The translations under genes and the position numbers were made by a program. A DNA stretch of 10,740 nt, from assembly GCA_030623545.1 (NCBI GenBank), contig JAUXLW010000032.1:1-10740 (forward strand), given 5' to 3'. Of this stretch, positions 6,505 to 10,740 are shown in pieces. Under the pieces are notes generated by a model. It was not told the DNA's origin, did no database searches, and worked only from the letters and a program-made list of their open reading frames with translations. Source of the stretch: Acidimicrobiia bacterium. GTDB lineage: Bacteria > Actinomycetota > Acidimicrobiia > Spongiisociales > SHLN01. Position 1 is the first letter of the stretch; every line of letters starts with the position of its first letter.

Positions 6505-7175
6505 CCCGGAAGCTGGAATCCGTGCTCGGTTACGGCTTCGACGACTATTCGCTCCTGGAGGCCGCGTTGACGCACCGCTCGTACCGGGCGGACGAGCCGG
6601 AGACAGTGGACTACGAGCGACTGGAGTTTCTGGGTGATGCCGTCTTGCAGCTGGCCGTGACAGACAAGATCTATGCCGACTACCCATCGATGCCTGAAGG
6701 GCAGATGGCCAAGCTGCGCGCCGCGGTTGTGAATGAGGAGGTGCTGGCCTCGTTGGCCCGGGGCCTCAATCTCGGCTCACAAATGCGTTTGGGGAAAGGG
6801 GAACAGGCCACCGACGGAGGCGACAAGGACAGTCTTCTATCGGATGTGTTTGAAGCCGTGTTGGGAGCGATCTACCTGGACTCCGACTTCGTGACGGCGG
6901 CGGCGGTGGCGGTCCGTCTATTGGATGCTGCCATCGCCGAGCGGGCTGATCAGCCCGGCGGCGGTGACTTCAAGACGCGATTACAAGAGGTGTTGGCCAA
7001 GCGAAACTTGCAGCCCGAGTATCACGTGTCCGGCGAGGGCCCCGATCACGACAAGGTATTCCACGCCGAGGTGGAAGTCGCGAGGGAGGTGCTGGGTTCG
7101 GGCTCAGGAAGCTCCAAGAAGGCGGCCGAACAAGCGGCAGCTGAGGAGGCCCTATCCAAGCTGGCCCAGGTGTGA
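6501..7175 (+). CDS. rnc: Ribonuclease III
   Basis: RNase III cuts double-stranded RNA, including the stems that release pre-16S and pre-23S rRNA, and acts as a Mg-dependent dimer. The 224 aa protein has the usual two domains. In the nuclease domain (1 to about 150) the signature YERLEFLGDAVLQ (38-50) carries the metal-binding acidic residues E39, E42 and D46, and LLSDVFEAVLGAIYLD (112-127) carries D115 and E118. The dsRNA-binding domain (about 156-224) includes YHVSGEGPDHDKVFHAEV and the KKAAEQAAAEEAL helix. The GTG start overlaps the plsX stop by four bases, with AGGAG eleven bases upstream. All catalytic residues appear present. Confidence 0.96.
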   Translation: MTRKLESVLGYGFDDYSLLEAALTHRSYRADEPETVDYERLEFLGDAVLQLAVTDKIYADYPSMPEGQMAKLRAAVVNEEVLASLARGLNLGSQMRLGKGEQATDGGDKDSLLSDVFEAVLGAIYLDSDFVTAAAVAVRLLDAAIAERADQPGGGDFKTRLQEVLAKRNLQPEYHVSGEGPDHDKVFHAEVEVAREVLGSGSGSSKKAAEQAAAEEALSKLAQV

Positions 7176-7240
7176 CGACCGGGGACGTTGTACTGCCGAC
7201 CATCTCGACCACCCGGCACGCGACGCCCGATCTTCATGTC

Positions 7241-7287
7241 CGCGGCGGGTCGCCACCGCGTAGCTCGTCGGGTGGCAGAAACGCCAC
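7241..7287 (+). terminator. Two GC-rich hairpins after rnc, possible terminator
   Basis: CGCGG (7241-7245) pairs with CCGCG (7256-7260), extended inward past one mismatch by GG/CC around the loop GTCG. A second stem, GTGGC (7272-7276) with GCCAC (7283-7287), follows. They lie between rnc and the mutM promoter, where an operon end is expected. There is no T-run, so an intrinsic terminator is uncertain. The rest of the 145-base gap shows no gene I can recognise. Confidence 0.3.
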
Positions 7288-7308
7288 GCTGAGCAACCCG
7301 CCGAGCTA

Positions 7309-7314
7309 TAACCT
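7309..7314 (+). promoter_or_regulatory. -10 box of mutM, leaderless arrangement
   Basis: TAACCT fits TANNNT and ends six bases before the mutM GTG at 7321. The overlapping TATAAC (7307-7312) is an alternative with eight bases. Either puts the transcript start at the GTG. No Shine-Dalgarno sequence is present, in keeping with a leaderless mRNA. No clear -35 box is seen. Confidence 0.45.
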
Positions 7315-7320
7315 TGCCGG

Positions 7321-8148
7321 GTGCCCGAGCTACCAGAAGTAGAGACCACCCGGCGGGGCCTCGAGCCCTACCTGGCCGGCAAGAGGATCGTCCACGCTGA
7401 ATCGCGCAGGGCGCGGATGCTGCGTCGGCAGCCGCGGGATAGGGACTTTGCCGACCGTTTGCAGGGTCGGCGCGTGATAGCCCTGCGCCGTCAAGGCAAG
7501 TTCCTGCTTTTCGACGTCGAAGGTGACCTCACTTGGGTGACGCACCTCGGCATGTCGGGCCGGATGGAAGTCGCCGAGCCCGGGGACCCGGAGGCGAAAC
7601 ACACCAACGTGGTGATCCGTACGGCCGATCATGAAATCAGGTTTGTCGATCCCCGGACTTTCGGTTTCATGGCCGTGTTCACCCCCGAGGAGCTGGCCGG
7701 CTCGACCATCGCCCGGCTGGGGCCAGACGCATTGACAGATCTTCCACCAAGTCGAGCCCTCGCGCTCCGACTGGAAGGCCGCAAGCCTGCGATCAAGAGC
7801 CTCCTTCTCGACCAGCGGATAGTCGCCGGAGTTGGGAACATCTATGGGGACGAGATTCTCCACCGCGCCCGGGTCGCGCCTGGTCGGCCGGGTGGTTCAT
7901 TGACGTTCGATGAAGTCAAAGCGATAAGGCGGGCAATCGGCCCGGTCTTACGCGCCGGGCTGAAATACGGGGGAACCAGTCTCCAGGACCTGGCCTATTT
8001 GTTGCCAGACGGCCGGGCAGGGGAGTACCTCGACCGCTTGGAGGTCTACGGGCGCGACGGGGAGCCCTGTCGGCGGTGCGGCACGGCCATCCGTCGCTCC
8101 GTGATCAGTCAGCGCAGTTCGTTCTGGTGCCCGTCGTGTCAGAGCTGA
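7321..8148 (+). CDS. mutM: Formamidopyrimidine-DNA glycosylase (Fpg/MutM)
   Basis: MutM removes 8-oxoguanine and formamidopyrimidines from DNA and nicks the abasic site by beta,delta-elimination. The 275 aa protein starts MPELPEVETTRRGL; after Met removal the N-terminal Pro is the nucleophile and the next Glu is catalytic. K60 (RRQGKFLLF) is the conserved DNA-phosphate lysine. HLGMSGRM (75-82), DPRTFG (110-115) and VAGVGNIYGDEIL are typical family blocks. The zinc finger is complete: C250-x2-C253-x16-C270-x2-C273, with R265 at the base-recognition position. The GTG start is fixed because Pro must follow directly, and it agrees with the leaderless promoter. The 3' end overlaps acyP by 13 bases. 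Confidence 0.96.
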   Translation: MPELPEVETTRRGLEPYLAGKRIVHAESRRARMLRRQPRDRDFADRLQGRRVIALRRQGKFLLFDVEGDLTWVTHLGMSGRMEVAEPGDPEAKHTNVVIRTADHEIRFVDPRTFGFMAVFTPEELAGSTIARLGPDALTDLPPSRALALRLEGRKPAIKSLLLDQRIVAGVGNIYGDEILHRARVAPGRPGGSLTFDEVKAIRRAIGPVLRAGLKYGGTSLQDLAYLLPDGRAGEYLDRLEVYGRDGEPCRRCGTAIRRSVISQRSSFWCPSCQS

Positions 8149-8414
8149 GTGCCGTTCGGGTGCACATCGATGGCCTGGTGCAGGGAGTCGGCTTCCGTTG
8201 GTCCGCTCAGAGCCGCGCTGCCGACCTCGGCATCTCCGGATGGTGCCGCAACCTCATTGGTGGTCGAGTGGAGTTCTTCGCTCAAGGCCGACCCGACGAC
8301 CTCCAGGTCTTCCTCACCTGGCTCCACGACGGTCCGACAGCCTCAGTGATAAACGAGGTCCATGTGGTGCCGGCCGCCCCCGACCCCAGATTCGTCAGCT
8401 TCGAGATCCGCTGA
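8136..8414 (+). CDS. acyP: Acylphosphatase
   Basis: Acylphosphatase hydrolyses carboxyl-phosphate bonds such as those of acetyl- or carbamoyl-phosphate; its role in bacteria is poorly defined. The 92 aa length is normal. The signature VHIDGLVQGVGFRWSAQ contains the phosphate-binding loop and catalytic R21, and GWCRNLIGGRVEFFAQG contains catalytic N39. I chose the GTG at 8136, overlapping the end of mutM, because it keeps the first beta strand (VRVHIDG). An upstream GTG at 8127 is possible. No Shine-Dalgarno sequence is obvious, so translation may depend on mutM readthrough. The order mutM-acyP-smc is the usual actinobacterial one. The last 20 bases are antisense to the end of the pseudogene described next. 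Confidence 0.93.
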   Translation: MSELSAVRVHIDGLVQGVGFRWSAQSRAADLGISGWCRNLIGGRVEFFAQGRPDDLQVFLTWLHDGPTASVINEVHVVPAAPDPRFVSFEIR

Positions 8415-8696
8415 TCCCGACCCCGGCCTGGGACCCGATCAATTTGGAGCCGTCGGAGTTGACGATCGAGCAGACGACTTTCCGGTCGTCGAGCTCGACC
8501 CAGCCGTCCTCGAGGGGGTGCAGACTGTAGATGTCGAGCACCGACGTCTCGTAAGCGTGGCCGACGAACCCTCGAAGCGTTGGTAACACAGGAGGTCGGT
8601 GGCTGAGTCAACCGCGTCGTCTCCCGGGTAGACGCTGCCCTCGATATCGAACAAGGCATAGACCTCGGCGTCTTGGGGATCGTGGCACGGGCTGAA
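8395..8696 (-). pseudogene. Frameshifted remnant of a Septum_form-domain protein
   Basis: The 332-base gap between acyP and smc is mostly a broken gene on the opposite strand. One frame reads CHDPQDAEVYALFDIEGSVY, then PGDDAVDSATDLLCYQRFEG (8687 down to about 8570). The next frame continues as FVGHAYETSVLDIYSLHPLE, then DGWVELDDRKVVCSIV and DGSKLIGSQAG, ending in TGA at 8397-8395. Adding one base in the GGG run at 8569-8571 joins them into one sequence with the Septum_form (PF13845) pattern as I remember it: C-x2-P-x-D-x-E-V, YPGDDA, a second Cys, Y/F-V-G, P-x-E-x2-W, a V-C pair and TGS-like end. Upstream, TAA (8699-8697) closes the frame and the smc promoter begins, so the N-terminal half is gone. 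A sequencing error could explain the frameshift but not the truncation. Confidence 0.7.
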
Positions 8697-8731
8697 TTAC
8701 ATATGTGGCATTAGTCGCGAAAAACCAGTAG

Positions 8732-8737
8732 TAGGCT
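8732..8737 (+). promoter_or_regulatory. Possible -10 box of smc
   Basis: TAGGCT fits TANNNT and ends nine bases before the TTG start of smc, which would give a leaderless or nearly leaderless transcript. There is no Shine-Dalgarno sequence before the TTG. The -35 region is unclear (TTAGTC at 8711-8716 is 15 bases upstream). Confidence 0.3.
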
Positions 8738-8746
8738 GACCCCGCC

Positions 8747-10740
8747 TTGTATCTGAGAACCCTCAAAATCCACGGTTTCAAGTCCTTCGCGGACAGAACG
8801 CGCCTCGAGCTCGAGCCGGGCGTCACTGTGATCGTTGGGCCCAATGGCTCCGGCAAATCGAACATCGTCGACGCCGTCTCATGGGTGCTTGGCACCCAGG
8901 CTCCCAAGCACCTTCGAACCACGAAGATGGAAGAGGTGATCTTCGCGGGCACCACCACCCGGCCGGCGCATTCGAAGGCTGAAATCGAGCTCACTTTCGA
9001 CAACACTGAGCGGCGTCTTCCTCTGGATCTCTCAGAGGTGACGATCGGTCGCACGCTGTACAGCGATGGGTCGTCCGAATACCGGATCAATGACACTCCG
9101 TGTCGCCTGCTGGACATCCAGGAGATTCTGTCAGACGGTGGAGTCGGCCGTCATCAACATGTGATCGTCAACCAGGGGCAGGTGGCGTCGATCCTCAACG
9201 CCAGCCCGGAAGATCACAGGGCGGTGATCGAGGAGGCTGCCGGGGTCCTCAAGCATCGGATACGCCGCCAGCGCGCTGCCGCCAGGCTGGAGCGCACCGA
9301 TGGCGACGTCAAGCGGCTGGATGACATCCTCAAAGAGCTTCACAAGCAGATGCGCCCCCTCAAGCGCCAGGCCAATGCTGCTGCCCGGCACGAGGATGTC
9401 AAGAGCCGGGCTCGACAGTTGCGCTTGTTCCTGGGTGGGGTCGAGCTCCGGGAGTTGGGGAACCGCCTGACAACCGGTCAAGGAGAGGCTGACGGGGCGG
9501 AAGCCGTCGGTAGCCAGTCGAAGGCTGCTCTGGAGAAGATTGAGGCGAGGCTGGCCAAGCTAGAAGTGGCTGCCGGGGAGACCGGTCGCGCTCTGCAGAG
9601 AGACACCGCAGCGGCGGCCCGCCTGGAAACCACGGGGGAGCGGCTCAAGAGGATCGCCCAGGTGGCTTTCGAACGTCGTCGTAGCCTGGAGTCCGGCGCC
9701 GAACAGGCGGACGAGCGCCTGGCCGACCTGGAACTCGAAAAGGAAGACCTCGCCCGGGATTTGGAAGCGGCCCTGGTCGAGGAACGGGCCGCCAACGCCG
9801 CCGCCGAGCGCGCCGAGATCACGCTCCAGGCCCTCGAGGACGAGGAACGGTCTCTCGCCGACCAGGAGACTCTGCCCGTGGAAGGCGTCATCGCCGCTTT
9901 GCGCGGAGACCTGCGAGCCCTGGAGGCAGCCGGGTTGCGCGATGGCAAAGAAGCCACGGCTGCCGCCCACCGCCTCGAGGTGGTAACCGGGACTCGCCAG
10001 CGCGACGAACTGGCTGTTGAACAACTCAAGGATGAGATTCGAGTGCTGGACAAGGAGGCCGGCGGTGCCCAGGAGGGCTATGTGCAGGCGCGCGTCGAGC
10101 GCCTTGCCTCCGAGACGGACTGGGAGAAGCTCGAGTTTGCCCTCAGTGAGCAGACCAGGGCTCTTGCGGCCGCCCGGGCTCGGGCCGAGGCTCTCGAGCA
10201 AACGATGGTCGTGGATGTGGAGGCGGTGCGGGCCGCGGACAGCGGCGGCGCGGTCAAGGGCTCATTGATTGATTACCTGGACGTTCCCGAGGACCTGGTT
10301 GCGGCCGCAGCGGCGGCTCTCGGTCCCTGGCGTGGATCCTTGCTTGTGGAGGGTGGAGGCATGTCCCGCACCGTTACCGACTTGAAGACCGGCCGGTTCG
10401 GCCGGTTGTCGCTCCTGGCCGACGATGGCGACGGCGGCGACGTCGAGTTTCCCGCCGGGCTCCCGGGTCGCCCACTTGTCGACCTGGTGAGATCCGACGG
10501 TGACCTGGCAGAGCGCTTGCTGGGGGACGTGGTCGTGGCAGATAGCTGGTCGGCGGGATGGTCGTTGGTCCAGCGCCATCCGCAGCTCCGGGCAGTTACT
10601 CGCGAGGGCGACTTGATCACCGCCCTGGGTATCCAGCTCGGGGCCGGCGCCGCCGGCCTGGAAACCACTCTGGCTGATGCCCGCGCCGACCTGGAGGAGG
10701 CCGGGAACGAGCTCGCCAAAGCAACCAGCCGGGAAGCAAC
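8747..10740 (+). CDS. smc: Chromosome segregation protein SMC (3' end outside window)
   Basis: SMC is the ATPase of the SMC-ScpAB complex that loads at origin regions and aligns chromosome arms. The window holds the first 664 residues of a protein usually near 1,190 aa. The start is TTG at 8747, giving MYLRTLKIHGFKSFADRTRL, which matches the family N-terminus; no ATG or GTG nearby would fit. The head domain has Walker A GPNGSGKS (31-38), WVLGTQAPKHLRTTKMEEVI and the segment QGQVASILNASPEDHRAVIEEAAGVLKHR. A long charged, Ala/Glu/Arg-rich coiled coil runs from about 165 to 500. The hinge begins at G505 (GSLIDYLDVPEDLVAAAAAALG) and runs to about 640. The late-hinge region, commonly PGGVITGG, reads ALGIQLGAG here. 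Signature motif, Walker B and the C-terminal head lie beyond the window. Confidence 0.95.
   Translation, partial: MYLRTLKIHGFKSFADRTRLELEPGVTVIVGPNGSGKSNIVDAVSWVLGTQAPKHLRTTKMEEVIFAGTTTRPAHSKAEIELTFDNTERRLPLDLSEVTIGRTLYSDGSSEYRINDTPCRLLDIQEILSDGGVGRHQHVIVNQGQVASILNASPEDHRAVIEEAAGVLKHRIRRQRAAARLERTDGDVKRLDDILKELHKQMRPLKRQANAAARHEDVKSRARQLRLFLGGVELRELGNRLTTGQGEADGAEAVGSQSKAALEKIEARLAKLEVAAGETGRALQRDTAAAARLETTGERLKRIAQVAFERRRSLESGAEQADERLADLELEKEDLARDLEAALVEERAANAAAERAEITLQALEDEERSLADQETLPVEGVIAALRGDLRALEAAGLRDGKEATAAAHRLEVVTGTRQRDELAVEQLKDEIRVLDKEAGGAQEGYVQARVERLASETDWEKLEFALSEQTRALAAARARAEALEQTMVVDVEAVRAADSGGAVKGSLIDYLDVPEDLVAAAAAALGPWRGSLLVEGGGMSRTVTDLKTGRFGRLSLLADDGDGGDVEFPAGLPGRPLVDLVRSDGDLAERLLGDVVVADSWSAGWSLVQRHPQLRAVTREGDLITALGIQLGAGAAGLETTLADARADLEEAGNELAKATSREA

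Noticed and set aside
5659..6687. 342-codon - strand open frame opposite plsX and rnc
   Set aside because: It crosses two solid genes and has low-complexity Arg/Pro-rich composition with no family features.
7176..7320. A possible third gene remnant between rnc and mutM (- strand LSVAFLPPDELRGG)
   Set aside because: Too short and without a family motif I can name; left as unexplained spacer with hairpins.
9478..10201. Two long - strand open frames opposite smc, Ser/Arg-rich or Leu/Gly-rich
   Set aside because: They mirror the Ala/Glu-rich coiled coil of SMC; composition, not coding.
1..10740. A hidden defence, mobile or biosynthetic system
   Set aside because: All intact genes but one are well-known housekeeping families in conserved order. 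No transposase, integrase, direct-repeat array or nuclease-toxin pair was seen.

Overview
The window is a run of housekeeping genes, all on the + strand, from a high-GC Gram-positive bacterium. I read it as a deep-branching member of the Actinomycetota, possibly Acidimicrobiia-like. Three things point there: a SepIVA-type coiled-coil gene directly after coaD, several genes with a TANNNT box placed for leaderless starts, and the gene order. From memory, Mycobacterium tuberculosis has recG/rsmD/coaD in one block and the sepIVA homologue/DUF177/rnc/mutM/acyP/smc in another. Here the two blocks are joined. No mobile element, CRISPR array, rRNA or tRNA gene is visible.

Layout. (1) Bases 1-3679: recG (5' end outside the window), rsmD, coaD and a sepIVA-like gene, each joined to the next by a 4-base start/stop overlap (GTGA or ATGA), so one translationally coupled operon. 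(2) Bases 3774-4655: a free-standing gene for a DUF4388 (PATAN-like) plus winged-helix protein of unknown function, with its own ribosome binding site and a possible promoter. (3) Bases 4656-4845: a gap holding a decayed cupredoxin C-terminus on the - strand, a perfect dyad and a promoter. (4) Bases 4846-7175: yceD/DUF177, rpmF (59 aa), plsX and rnc, a ribosome/lipid/RNA-processing operon in which plsX overlaps rnc directly. (5) Bases 7321-8414: mutM, probably leaderless, and acyP, overlapping. (6) Bases 8415-8746: a gap filled mostly by a frameshifted Septum_form-domain pseudogene on the - strand. (7) Bases 8747 to the end: smc with a TTG start, running out of the window after the hinge.

Together the genes cover replication-fork rescue (recG), 16S rRNA methylation (rsmD), CoA synthesis (coaD), septation (sepIVA), ribosomal protein L32 (rpmF), phospholipid acyl transfer (plsX), dsRNA processing (rnc), oxidised-base repair (mutM) and chromosome organisation (smc). 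This is the conserved growth and division neighbourhood of Actinobacteria.

I do not see a new defence or mobile system. The points worth a second look are the two antisense gene remnants in the two largest gaps, the uncharacterised DUF4388 protein between a septation gene and the yceD-rpmF-plsX operon, and the leaderless-type starts.
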